Below are positions 1 through 8,600 of a stretch of DNA of 64,000 nt, one piece after another. The notes beneath the pieces were generated by a model that searched no databases, was not told where the DNA came from, and saw nothing but the letters and a program-made list of their open reading frames with translations. Origin of the DNA: Actinocatenispora sp963815125 (GTDB taxonomy: Bacteria; Actinomycetota; Actinomycetes; Mycobacteriales; Micromonosporaceae). The stretch covers positions 558,001-622,000 of the forward strand of contig CAWFFM010000003.1 of NCBI GenBank assembly GCA_963815125.1. The letters are read 5' to 3'. The position numbers and the translations under genes were made by a program. Numbering within the stretch: position 1 is the first letter of the stretch; every line of letters begins with the position of its first letter.

Positions 1-2
1 GC

Positions 3-464
3 TGTTCGCCGGAGCTGGGCACGATGCTGCTGGAGGCCGACGCCGGCGTGGTCATCGGCGACGTCGCGCTGCGCGCCATGTACGAGGCCGAGCACCGGCC
101 CGGCCTGTCGGTCACCGACCTGGGCGCGGCCTGGCGGGAGTGGACCGGGCTGCCGATGGTGTTCGCGGTGTGGGCGGTGCGGCGGGACTACGCGGCGGCG
201 AACCCGGGCCTGGTCAAGGACGTGCACACCGCGTTCCTGCGGTCCAAGGACCTCTGCCTGGCCGAGCTGGACGAGGTGGTCGCCTCGGCCGCCCGGTGGG
301 AACCGTTCGACGAGGCCACCCTGGCGCATTACTACCAGGTGCTCGACTTCTCCCTGGGCGAGCGCCAGGTGTCCGGGTTGCGTGAGTTCGCCCGCCGGGC
401 GGCCGTCTTCGGCCACGTCCCTGAGCTGCCGGCCGACGGCCCCGCCTTCTTCACCGGCAGCTGA
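3..464 (+). CDS. mqnA: Chorismate dehydratase MqnA, C-terminal part (5' end outside window)
   Basis: This is the last ~153 codons of an MqnA/MqnD-family enzyme with a periplasmic-binding-protein-like fold. MqnA converts chorismate to 3-enolpyruvylbenzoate, the entry step of the futalosine menaquinone pathway. The frame is open from base 3 and stops with TGA at 462-464, so the true start lies upstream. The stretch ADAGVVIGDVAL matches the family signature where a Gly-Asp closes the ligand pocket, and VFAVWAVRRDYA is the usual following strand. A pathway partner, mqnC, lies at 22618 in this window, which supports the quinone assignment. MqnD (the later naphthoate synthase) is a relative, but the ADA-IGD segment fits MqnA better. 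No terminator is obvious before the paa promoter. Confidence 0.8.
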   Translation, partial: CSPELGTMLLEADAGVVIGDVALRAMYEAEHRPGLSVTDLGAAWREWTGLPMVFAVWAVRRDYAAANPGLVKDVHTAFLRSKDLCLAELDEVVASAARWEPFDEATLAHYYQVLDFSLGERQVSGLREFARRAAVFGHVPELPADGPAFFTGS

Positions 465-567
465 CCGCACCGCACCGTTCTCTCCTGGGACCCGCAGATT
501 CGTCGGAGCGCGGCTGTCGGGGCGACCCCAATTCGACCAGATGTCCGGTTCCCCTGCACCCGAGGCT

Positions 568-606
568 TGTTACAGTTTCTTGCTCGAACGGTCGGATGCT
601 GTAACA
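568..606 (+). promoter_or_regulatory. Promoter of the paa operon flanked by an 8-bp inverted repeat
   Basis: TGTTACAG (568-575) and CTGTAACA (599-606) form a perfect inverted repeat with a 23-nt spacer, so the half-sites are 31 bp apart, about three helical turns. A plausible -35 TTGCTC (580-585) and -10 TAACAC (602-607) with a 16-nt spacer sit inside it, so a dimer or pair of dimers bound here would cover the promoter. paaA starts at 632, after GA/G-rich sequence. The binding protein is unknown; phenylacetate genes are usually controlled by TetR-type PaaR or GntR-like PaaX repressors, neither of which lies in this window. Confidence 0.5.
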
Positions 607-631
607 CTGGACGCGAGGACAGGGGGCGTGC

Positions 632-1699
632 ATGGAGCGCGAGTCAGCGACCGGTGGCGGGGCCGTACCCGGCGCGTCCGGCCTGCTTGATCAGGTTGCC
701 GCGGCCGAGGCGGAGCTGCGTGAGGCGGCGGGCCGCGACCGTGCACCCGGCGGCGGTGCCAGCGAGCAGGAGCTCGCCGACTACTTCGATGCGGTGATCG
801 CCGCCGACCAGAAGATCGAGCCGCGCGACTGGATGCCGGAGAAGTACCGGCAGGGCCTGATCCGGCAGATCGCCCAGCACGCCCATTCGGAGATCATCGG
901 GATGCAGCCGGAAGGCAACTGGCTGACCCGGGCGCCGTCGCTGCACCGCAAGGCGATCCTGCTGGCCAAGGTGCAGGACGAGGCCGGTCACGGCCTCTAC
1001 CTGTACGCCGCTGCCGAGACCCTCGGCATCGACCGTGACGAGCTGTACGACCGGCTGCTGACCGGTCGGCAGAAGTACAGTTCCATCTTCAACTACCCGA
1101 CGCTGACCTGGGCCGACGTCGGCGCGATCGGCTGGCTGGTGGACGGCGCGGCGATCGTCAACCAGGTGCCGCTGTGTCGCTGCTCGTACGGGCCGTACGC
1201 GCGGGCGATGATCCGGGTCTGCAAGGAGGAGTCCTTCCACCAACGGCAGGGCTTCGACATCCTCTACACCCTGGCCCGCGGCACCGACGCGCAGCGGGCG
1301 ATGGCGCAGGATGCGGTGGACCGCTGGTGGTACCCGAGCCTGGCGATGTTCGGGCCGCCGGACGGCGACTCCACCCACTCCGAGCAGTCGATGGCCTGGA
1401 AGATCAAGCGGTTCAGCAACGACGAACTGCGGCAGAAGTTCGTGGACATGACCGCGCAGCAGGCCGACGTGCTGGGACTCCGGCTGCCCGACGACGACCT
1501 GCGGCTGGACCCGGAGACCGGGCACTACCACTACACCAGCCCCGACTTCGACGAGCTGATGACCGTGATCGCAGGCGACGGGCCGTGCAACCGGGAACGG
1601 ATCGCCAGCCGGCGGCGGGCGTACGAGGACGGTGCCTGGGTGCGCGAGTCGGCGGCGGCGTACGCGGCGAAACAGCAGACGAAGAGGGCAGCGGCATGA
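632..1699 (+). CDS. paaA: 1,2-phenylacetyl-CoA epoxidase, catalytic subunit PaaA
   Basis: This encodes the di-iron oxygenase subunit of the PaaABCE complex, which epoxidises the aromatic ring of phenylacetyl-CoA with O2 and electrons from PaaE. The 355-residue product is slightly longer than typical PaaA (about 310-330) because of an Ala/Gly-rich N-terminal extension of ~50 residues. Ferritin-like helices carry the iron ligands: an E-x2-H in VQDEAGHGLY and another in CKEESFHQRQGF. ATG at 632 follows a purine-rich run (aggacaggggg). The stop overlaps paaB as ATGA, so the operon is translationally coupled. Five paa genes in canonical order make the identification secure. Confidence 0.95.
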   Translation: MERESATGGGAVPGASGLLDQVAAAEAELREAAGRDRAPGGGASEQELADYFDAVIAADQKIEPRDWMPEKYRQGLIRQIAQHAHSEIIGMQPEGNWLTRAPSLHRKAILLAKVQDEAGHGLYLYAAAETLGIDRDELYDRLLTGRQKYSSIFNYPTLTWADVGAIGWLVDGAAIVNQVPLCRCSYGPYARAMIRVCKEESFHQRQGFDILYTLARGTDAQRAMAQDAVDRWWYPSLAMFGPPDGDSTHSEQSMAWKIKRFSNDELRQKFVDMTAQQADVLGLRLPDDDLRLDPETGHYHYTSPDFDELMTVIAGDGPCNRERIASRRRAYEDGAWVRESAAAYAAKQQTKRAAA

Positions 1700-2013
1700 G
1701 CGGCGACGCACACACCGACGAGACCGGCACCCGGGCGGCCTGGCCGCTGTGGGAGGTGTTCGTGCGTCCCCGCCGCGGCCTGTCGCACAGCCATGTCGGT
1801 AGCCTGCACGCCCCGGACGCCGAGATGGCCCTGCGCAACGCCCGGGACCTCTACACCCGGCGGCAGGAGGGCGTGTCGATCTGGGTCGTGCCCGCCGGTG
1901 CGATCACCGCGTCCAGCCCGGACGAGAAGGACGCCTTCTTCGACCCGGCCGCCGACAAGGTCTACCGGCATCCCACGTTCTATCCCGTACCCGAGGGAGC
2001 TGAGCACCTGTGA
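1696..2013 (+). CDS. paaB: Phenylacetyl-CoA epoxidase subunit PaaB
   Basis: This is a small, non-catalytic structural subunit of the phenylacetyl-CoA epoxidase, thought to bridge the PaaA/PaaC heterodimers. It has 105 residues, the usual length being about 95-105. The family core WPLWEVFVRPRRGLSHSHVGSLHAPDAEMALRNARDLYTRR is cut here into overlapping recognisable pieces: WEVFVRPRRGL at residues ~19-29 and the ALRNARDLYTRR helix near residue 50. The start at 1696 is set by the 4-nt ATGA overlap with paaA. An open frame continues upstream of this ATG inside paaA, but it has no PaaB similarity. The end overlaps paaC in the same way. Confidence 0.93.
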   Translation: MSGDAHTDETGTRAAWPLWEVFVRPRRGLSHSHVGSLHAPDAEMALRNARDLYTRRQEGVSIWVVPAGAITASSPDEKDAFFDPAADKVYRHPTFYPVPEGAEHL

Positions 2014-2789
2014 CCGGCGGTGCGACGGCCACGCCGGACGCCGGTCAGCGGTTCGGCCATCTGCTGGCGCTCGCGGACGATGCACTGGTCAGCGCGCAGC
2101 GGCTGGCCGAATGGACCGCGAACGCGCCCGAACTGGAAGAGGACGTCGCGCTGGCCAACATCGCGCTGGACCAGCTCGGCCAGGCCCGGCTGCTGCTGAC
2201 CTACGCCGCGGAGGTGGAGGGTGCCGGCCGGGACGAGGATGCGCTGGCCTATCTGCGTACCGAACGGGAGTTCCGCAACTGCCAGCTGGTGGAGCTGCCG
2301 AACGGCGACTTCGCGGTGACCATCGGCAAGTTGCTGTTCTTCGCCACCTACCAGCAGCAGCTCTACGCCGCGCTGCGTTCGTCCACCGACCGTCGGTTGG
2401 CCGCGATCGCGGCGAAGGCGGTCAAGGAGACCGCGTACCACTACGACCATGCGGCACTGTGGACCCGTCGGCTCGGGGACGGCACCGAGGTCGGGCACCA
2501 GCGGATGGCCGCGGCGGTGGAGCAGCTGTGGCCGTACACGCATGAGCTGTTCACCAACGACTGGATCCCGGCGGAGCTGCTGGCCGCCGGCGTCGCGGTC
2601 GATCCGGCCACTCTCCGCGAGCCCTGGCTGTCCACTGTGCAGACCGTACTGACGGAGGCGACCCTGGACCGGCCGGCCGACGGCTGGACGCCCGGTGGCG
2701 GGCGCGTGGGCGTTCACACCGAGTCGATGGGCTATCTGCTCGCCGAGCTGCAACACCTGCACCGCAGCGTGCCGGGTGCGTCATGGTGA
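2010..2789 (+). CDS. paaC: Phenylacetyl-CoA epoxidase structural subunit PaaC
   Basis: This is the ferritin-like partner of PaaA. PaaC forms a heterodimer with the catalytic subunit and helps bind substrate but does not hold the active di-iron centre. The product has 259 residues and starts at GTG 2010, overlapping the paaB stop (GTGA). The N-terminal LADDALVSAQRLAEWTANAP and the helix EEDVALANIALDQLGQARLL are diagnostic of PaaC. KETAYHYDHAALWTRRLGDGT further on is the conserved second helix pair. It overlaps paaD by 7 nt, consistent with tight stoichiometric coupling. Confidence 0.93.
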   Translation: MTGGATATPDAGQRFGHLLALADDALVSAQRLAEWTANAPELEEDVALANIALDQLGQARLLLTYAAEVEGAGRDEDALAYLRTEREFRNCQLVELPNGDFAVTIGKLLFFATYQQQLYAALRSSTDRRLAAIAAKAVKETAYHYDHAALWTRRLGDGTEVGHQRMAAAVEQLWPYTHELFTNDWIPAELLAAGVAVDPATLREPWLSTVQTVLTEATLDRPADGWTPGGGRVGVHTESMGYLLAELQHLHRSVPGASW

Positions 2790-3280
2790 CCGCGACCGGT
2801 GCCGACGTACGCGCCGCGGTGGCCGCGGTGCCCGACCCGGAGCTGCCCGTGGTGACCATCGCGGAGCTGGGCATCCTGCGTGGCGTACGGACCGTGGACG
2901 ACCACACGGTTGTCGTGACCGTCACCCCGACCTACTCGGGGTGCCCGGCGATGCGCACCATCGGCCACGACATCCGGGCCGCGCTCGGCGCTCTCGGCGT
3001 GGCCGACGTGGAGGTCCGTACCGTCCTCGACCCGCCGTGGAGCACCGACTGGATCACCGCCGAGGGGCACCGCAAGCTCGCCGACGCGGGGATCGCGCCT
3101 CCCGGGCCGGTGTCCGGAGCGACCCGCAGCGGGCCGGTGGAGGTACAGCTGAGCGTACGGTGCCCGCTGTGCGGTTCGCCGGACACCGAGCAACTGTCCC
3201 GGTTCGCCGCCGCGGCCTGCCTGTCGCTGTGGCGCTGCGGGTCCTGCCGCGAACCGTTCGACCGGGTCAAGGAGCACTGA
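2783..3280 (+). CDS. paaD: PaaD, Fe-S/metal-centre maturation factor for the epoxidase
   Basis: A 165-residue protein with an N-terminal MIP18/DUF59 domain (residues ~5-85, including DPELPVVTIAELGI and the conserved cysteine in TPTYSGCPAM) and a C-terminal zinc-ribbon-like tail with two CxxC knuckles (CPLCGSPD and CGSC). PaaD is not part of the purified catalytic complex; family work assigns it to assembling the Fe-S cluster of PaaE. It overlaps paaC by 7 nt and is followed by paaE 16 nt downstream. Confidence 0.92.
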   Translation: MVTATGADVRAAVAAVPDPELPVVTIAELGILRGVRTVDDHTVVVTVTPTYSGCPAMRTIGHDIRAALGALGVADVEVRTVLDPPWSTDWITAEGHRKLADAGIAPPGPVSGATRSGPVEVQLSVRCPLCGSPDTEQLSRFAAAACLSLWRCGSCREPFDRVKEH

Positions 3281-3296
3281 GCGGGATGGAGCGGCG

Positions 3297-4430
3297 ATGC
3301 CCACGGTGACGTTGCGACGGCCGAAACGGAGCCGGCCGGAGTTCCACAAGCTGCCGGTGAGCCGGCTGGACAAGCTCACCGACGACGCGTACGCGGTCAC
3401 CTTCGCGGTGCCCGAGGAACTGCGCGCGGAGTTCCGGTTCCAGCCCGGCCAGCATCTGACGGTACGTCGGCTCAACGGTGCCGAGGATGTCCGCCGGTCG
3501 TACTCGATCTGCTCCACCCCGGCGGAACTCGCCGGACACGGTCGGTTGCGGATCGGGGTGAAGCTGATCCCGGACGGTGCGTTCTCCGGCTACCTCACCG
3601 ACGAACTGGTACCCGCCTACGGCGACGCGGAGCCCGACGTACCTGCCCTGGTGGAGGTGATGCCGCCGCTCGGCCACTTCACCACCGCGCTGGATCCGGC
3701 CCGCAGCAGGCACTACGCCGCCGTGGTCGCCGGCAGCGGGATCACCCCGGTGCTGTCCCTGGTCGCCACCGCCCTGGCGGAGGAGCCGGCGAGCAGCTTC
3801 ACCGTGCTGTACGGAAACCGGTACAGCCGTTCGGTGATGTTCGTCGAGGAACTGGCCGACCTGAAGGACCGCTACCCGGACCGGTTGCAGCTGGTACACG
3901 TACTGTCCCGGGAGCCGCAGGATGCCGAGCTGCTGTCCGGTCGACTGGACGGCGAGCGGCTGGGACGCATCCTGGGCACGCTGCTGTCCCCGTCCACAGT
4001 GGACGAATGGTTCCTGTGCGGGCCGTACGGCATGGTGATGGCCGCCCAGCACGCGTTGGCCGACGCGGGGGTCGCGCCGGGCGCGGTGCACACCGAGCTG
4101 TTCCACGTGGCCGAGGAGCCGCCGGCGCCACCCGCAGAGGCCGACAGCACCGGCGACAGCACGGTGACGATCCTGCTGGACGGCCGGGCCAGCACCTTCG
4201 CCATGCGACACGACGAGCGGGTGCTGGACAAGGCGCTGGAAGTACGCGGTGAGCTGCCGTACGCCTGCCGGGGTGGGGTCTGTTCGACCTGCCGGGCCAG
4301 GGTCGTGGCGGGTGAGGTGCGGATGGCCCGCAACTTCGCGCTGGAGCCCGACGAACTGGCCGCCGGCTATGTGTTGACCTGCCAGGCCAGCCCGGTCAGT
4401 GACGAGGTCACGGTCGACTACGACGGCTGA
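3297..4430 (+). CDS. paaE: Phenylacetyl-CoA epoxidase reductase PaaE
   Basis: This is the flavin/iron-sulfur reductase that passes electrons from NADPH to the PaaA di-iron centre. The 377 residues divide into an FAD-binding barrel (RRSYSICS motif near residue 65), an NAD(P)-binding domain (AGSGITPVLSL near residue 145, CGPYGMV near residue 240) and a C-terminal plant-type 2Fe-2S ferredoxin domain with CRGGVCSTC and a distal TCQA cysteine. This is the full PaaE architecture at normal length. The gene ends 8 nt before the convergent regulator gene, and a 7-bp hairpin covers both stops. Confidence 0.94.
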   Translation: MPTVTLRRPKRSRPEFHKLPVSRLDKLTDDAYAVTFAVPEELRAEFRFQPGQHLTVRRLNGAEDVRRSYSICSTPAELAGHGRLRIGVKLIPDGAFSGYLTDELVPAYGDAEPDVPALVEVMPPLGHFTTALDPARSRHYAAVVAGSGITPVLSLVATALAEEPASSFTVLYGNRYSRSVMFVEELADLKDRYPDRLQLVHVLSREPQDAELLSGRLDGERLGRILGTLLSPSTVDEWFLCGPYGMVMAAQHALADAGVAPGAVHTELFHVAEEPPAPPAEADSTGDSTVTILLDGRASTFAMRHDERVLDKALEVRGELPYACRGGVCSTCRARVVAGEVRMARNFALEPDELAAGYVLTCQASPVSDEVTVDYDG

Positions 4431-4443
4431 GGCGGCCCTCAGC
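4426..4443. terminator. Short hairpin shared by convergent genes
   Basis: GCTGAGG (4426-4432) and CCTCAGC (4437-4443) form a 7-bp stem with a CGGC loop. It covers the stop codons of both paaE and the convergent regulator gene. There is no U-tract, as is common in actinobacteria, so its strength as a terminator is uncertain. Confidence 0.45.
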
Positions 4444-5266
4444 GCTCGGTGGGGTTCTGCGGTGCCCGGGTCCGCTGTACGGATTCGGGCCACCTCGCGT
4501 CCGGCTCGACGATGTTCTTCGCATAGGCGAAGACGGCAAGTTCCGTACGGTTGCGTAACCGTAGTTTGGCCAGCATGCGACCGATGTAGCCCTTGATGGT
4601 GGCCTGGGAAAGATGCACCTCGGCGGCGATCTCCGCATTGTTCAGACCATGTGCGACCAGTCGGAGAATATCGAGTTCCCGATTGGTAATACCGAATAGC
4701 ACATCGGCCATCCGATGCCGGGGAAGTGGCACCCGGTGCGCCACGGATTGCAGCAACCGATGGGTTGCCGTGGGCGACAACACCGCGCCACCGCTGGCCA
4801 GAGTGCACACCGCACGGATCAGTTCCTCCGGCGCCGCAGTGCGCGGAAGATAGCCGACCGCACCGGCGTGGACCGAATCGAGCACGTGCTCCTCGTCCTC
4901 GTCGACAGCGAACAGCAGCACCCGGCACCCGGTGCGTACCAGCTTGCGCAGCAGGGCGTTGTCGTCATTGCCCGGCAGACGGCCGTCCAGCAGCACCACG
5001 ATCGGCCCTTCCGCCGCGACCACCAGCGACAACGCCTCCTCGCCGCTGGGCGTCGCCGCCGCCACGGTGATCGCCGGCTCGGGATCGAACAACTGGTGCA
5101 GAGCAGCACGCAGCAGCGGCTCGTGTTCGACGATCAGCAGCGTCGTCTGCTTGCCCGGGCTGGGAGAAACACCGGAATGCGAGCGCAGCCGGATGCTGGC
5201 TGAGGGCTCGTGCCGCGTCAGATGAAGCGGCATTCTCGTAGCCGACAAGTGGCTCCCTGAGGACAT
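4439..5266 (-). CDS. Atypical NarL/LuxR-family response regulator of the biosynthetic cluster
   Basis: The protein has an N-terminal receiver-like domain and a C-terminal LuxR helix-turn-helix (TNRELDILRLVAHGLNNAEIAAEVHLS..TIKGYIGRML). The receiver keeps the phospho-acceptor position (LLDGRLPG, D94 from this start), but the acidic pocket reads VEHEP instead of a DD pair, the switch Thr region reads LLFAVDED, and the conserved lysine is Arg (GYLPRTA). It may therefore respond to a ligand or be constitutively active rather than phosphorylated. No kinase is adjacent. It is divergent from the NRPS gene, suggesting a pathway-specific activator. Codon 4558-4556 is TTA (Leu), rare in such genomes and often bldA-dependent. 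The start is uncertain: GTG 5290 and ATG 5233 are alternatives and none has a clear ribosome-binding site; I chose ATG 5266. Confidence 0.8.
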   Translation of the reverse strand: MSSGSHLSATRMPLHLTRHEPSASIRLRSHSGVSPSPGKQTTLLIVEHEPLLRAALHQLFDPEPAITVAAATPSGEEALSLVVAAEGPIVVLLDGRLPGNDDNALLRKLVRTGCRVLLFAVDEDEEHVLDSVHAGAVGYLPRTAAPEELIRAVCTLASGGAVLSPTATHRLLQSVAHRVPLPRHRMADVLFGITNRELDILRLVAHGLNNAEIAAEVHLSQATIKGYIGRMLAKLRLRNRTELAVFAYAKNIVEPDARWPESVQRTRAPQNPTER

Positions 5267-5644
5267 CCGGCCGGAAAACGCAGTAAACACGACAGTACCC
5301 AGTCGGCCGCCCGTTTGGCGACCATTCCCCTGCCGCCGATACGGCCCGGCAGGTCATCGGCCCGGGACATTAGCTGCGCCCTCGCGGGCGCGCTTTATAC
5401 AGCGCCCCGTCACCATTCGTCAACCGACCACGGTAGGTCCCGGAGACGACACGGGGCTGTATCCACCATGCGCGACCGGTCGTTAGCGTGCCTCTGGCGG
5501 ATATTCGACCATGCTCCACGGCGTGTGCTCCAGCGGTGTCGGCCGAGGGTGTCGCGCCCCGTGGCAGGTGTCCGGGCACGGCGACGAGACCGGTGTCCGG
5601 CCGGTTCGGTTCGCGGCAGGTACGCCGCCGGAAGGAGCGCCCGG
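5267..5644. promoter_or_regulatory. Divergent control region between regulator and NRPS genes
   Basis: About 380 bp without a supported gene. It must contain the promoters for the leftward regulator and the rightward biosynthetic operon. A -10-like TTTATACA lies near 5395-5402, directly after a small GCGCCC/GGGCGC hairpin (5377-5391 region). Four GGTGTC hexamers occur at 5535, 5548, 5567 and 5592, irregularly spaced. The last bases, GGAAGGAG at 5630-5637, are a strong ribosome-binding site for the NRPS start at 5645. An open frame runs through from 5315 in the NRPS frame, but it has no domain content. Confidence 0.4.
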
Positions 5645-8600
5645 GTGGTCCAGGACACGTGGACCGGACAACTGCCGCACCGCCTTCCGCTGACGCCCGC
5701 CCAGCGTGGAATCTGGCTGGCCGACCAGGTCGCCGGTGGGCACAGCCCGTTCGTGGTGGACCGGTGCTGGCGGGTCCCCGGCCGCCTCGACCGGGCGACG
5801 CTGACCGCCGCGTACCGCCGGCTCCTGCGACAGCACCCGGCACTGCGGATGAGCATCGTGGGCACCGTCGACGGGCCGATCCAGCAGGTCGAACCCGAGG
5901 TTGCGGCCACCGTGACCGAGCTGCCCGACACCAACGCGCTCGACGGCTTCTTCACCGCCGGATGGGACCTCACCCGACCGCCCGCGCTGCGACTCGCGCT
6001 CGCACCGGCCCCGGACGGTACCGACCAGCTGCTCGCGCTGCGGGTGCATCACGCGCTCTGCGACGGCACCGGACTCGCCGTGCTGCTCCGCGACCTGGCC
6101 CGCAGCTATGCCGAGGAGGCCGGCGCTGGCGCCACCGGACCGTGGCCGGCCGCCGCCACCTTCCCCGACTGGGTCCGTACCCAACTGGACCGGCTGGCCA
6201 CCGCGGAGGCCGACGAGGCGGCGGCGCACTGGCACTCGACGTACCGGCCGGAGTCCGCGCGTCTCGCACCACCCGGCGACCTGACCCCGGGCAGCGCGGG
6301 TGGGCCCCGGGCCCTGGTCCGTACCGTCACCCTGCCGGGCGAGCTGGCCGACCGGTTGGCCGCGCTGGCCCGCCGGCACCGGGCCAGCATGTCCGTGCTC
6401 AGCCTCGCGGCGGCGTTGCTGCTGCTGCGGGCCACCACCGGGGTACCTGACCCGACAATCGGTCTACCCGTGTCCGGCGCCGGCGACGACGTCGCAGAAC
6501 TCGTCGGACTGACCGTCGGGCTGGTGCCGGTACGGGTCGACCTGACCCGGCCACGCACGCTCGGTGAACTCCTGCACGAACTGCGTGGCAGCTTGGTCGA
6601 TGCGATGGAGTACGGCTGGCTGCCGATCGAGACGGTGTTGGAGCGCTACGGCAGCAGCGGTGAGCGGTCACCGTTCGGGGTGATCGTCAGCTACCTGGAC
6701 GCGCGGTCCGAGCCACCGTTGCGGCTGGCCGGACTGGACGCCGTACCGGTCCCGGTACCGGCGGGCGCCGCACGCGCCCGGACCAGCCTGACCATCGTCC
6801 TCGCCCGGGAGACGAACGGGCTGCGGTGCCGGCTGGAGTTCGCCGCGGACACCTACAGCGCGCCGCGGGCCGACCGGGTGGTCGGCTGGTTCCGCCAGGT
6901 GCTGACCGACCTGGCCGCCGCCGACCCCGCAGCCAACGCCGACCGCGACAGCACCGGGAACGTCGACGCGGGCGCCGATGCCGCAACCCCCCGTACCGCT
7001 GCGACGCTGGCCGACATCTCCCCGTTCGGCCCGGCCGAACGCGCCGAGGTGCTGGCCGCGGGCACCGGACCGGTACGCCCGGCCGGGCGCAGCGTGCCGG
7101 AGCTGATCTCCGGGCAGGTCGACCGGTGTCCGTCGGCGATCGCGGTGCTGGGCGCCGGGATCCGGTACAGCTACGCCGAACTGTGGCGCGACGCAGGCCG
7201 CATCGCCGCGGCGCTGACCGCCGCGGGTGTCGGGCCGGACAGCCGGGTCGGCGTCTGCCTGCGGCGTACCCCGCAGGCGGTGGCGGCGCTGGTCGGAGTG
7301 TGGCGGGCCGGCGCGGCGTACGTACCGCTCGACCCGGCCTACCCGGCCGAACGGCTGCGTTACATCCTCGACGACGCAGCCGCACCTGTCGTACTCACCG
7401 ACCGGGACTCCCGTGACCGGTTGCCCGGGAACGGACCGCAGCGGCGGGTGCTGTGCCTGGAGGACCTCGACCCGGCCGGTCCCGCGGCGCCGGTCGGCGC
7501 AGCGCCGCATCCCGCGCAGCTCTCGCACGTCATCTACACCTCGGGCAGTACCGGACGGCCCAAGGGCGTACTGGTCGAGCACCGGGGCGTGGCCAACCTG
7601 GTGAACTGGGCCGTACAGGCGTTCCCGGAAGCGACCCGGCGCAGCGTACTGGCCGCCACCTCGCTCTGCTTCGACCTGTCGGTCTTCGAGATCTTCCTGC
7701 CGCTCGCCACCGGCGGCACCGTGGTCCTCGTCGAGGACCTGCTCGCGCTGGTGGATGGCCCGTCGCCGATGCCGGCCCGGCTGGTCAACACGGTGCCCTC
7801 GGTGCTCACCGCGCTGCTGGGCGACGGCCGACTGCCGGCCGGTACGCGCTGCGTCAACCTGGCCGGCGAGGCGTTACCCGCACAACTGCTGACCCGGCTG
7901 GCCGAGCGCGGTGTACGGGAGATCCGCAACCTGTACGCCCCGTCGGAGACCACCACCTACTCCACCTGGTGCGTGGTCGACCCCACGGCCGGCCCGCCCG
8001 TACCGATCGGACGCCCGCTGGACAACACCACCTGTTACGTACTGGACGGCCACGGTGCACCGGTGGGTGTCGGGGTGACCGGCGAGCTGTACCTGGGTGG
8101 GGTGGGGGTGGCCCGCGGCTACCTGGACCGGCCGGCCGGGACTGCGGCCCGGTTCGTACCCGATCCGTTCTCCACGACACCGGGCGCCCGGATGTACCGC
8201 ACCGGCGACCGGGCCCGCTGGCGCGAGGACGGCATGCTCGACTACCTGGGGCGGGCCGACCAGCAGGTCAAGATCCGTGGTTTCCGGATCGAACTGGGCG
8301 AGGTGGAGAGCGCGCTGCAGAGCTGCGCCGGGATACGGCAGTGCTGCTGCACGGTACGCGAGATCGACACCGAACAGCAGTTGGTGGCCTACGTCGTCGG
8401 TACCGGCGACCCGGCGGATCTGCGCGCCGAGCTCGCCGCCCGGCTGCCCGCCCACCTGGTACCCGGTCGGATCGTGCCGCTGGCGGAACTGCCAATGCTG
8501 CCCAACGGCAAGGTGGACCGCTCCGCACTGCCGGCGCCGGCCGCGCCGCCACCGGTTCCCCGGCACACGCCGACCACCACGAGCGGTACCGCCCGGCTGC

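Noticed and set aside
5315..5644. In-frame extension upstream of the NRPS start
   Set aside because: No domain similarity; GTG 5645 has a strong ribosome-binding site and leads straight into the condensation domain.
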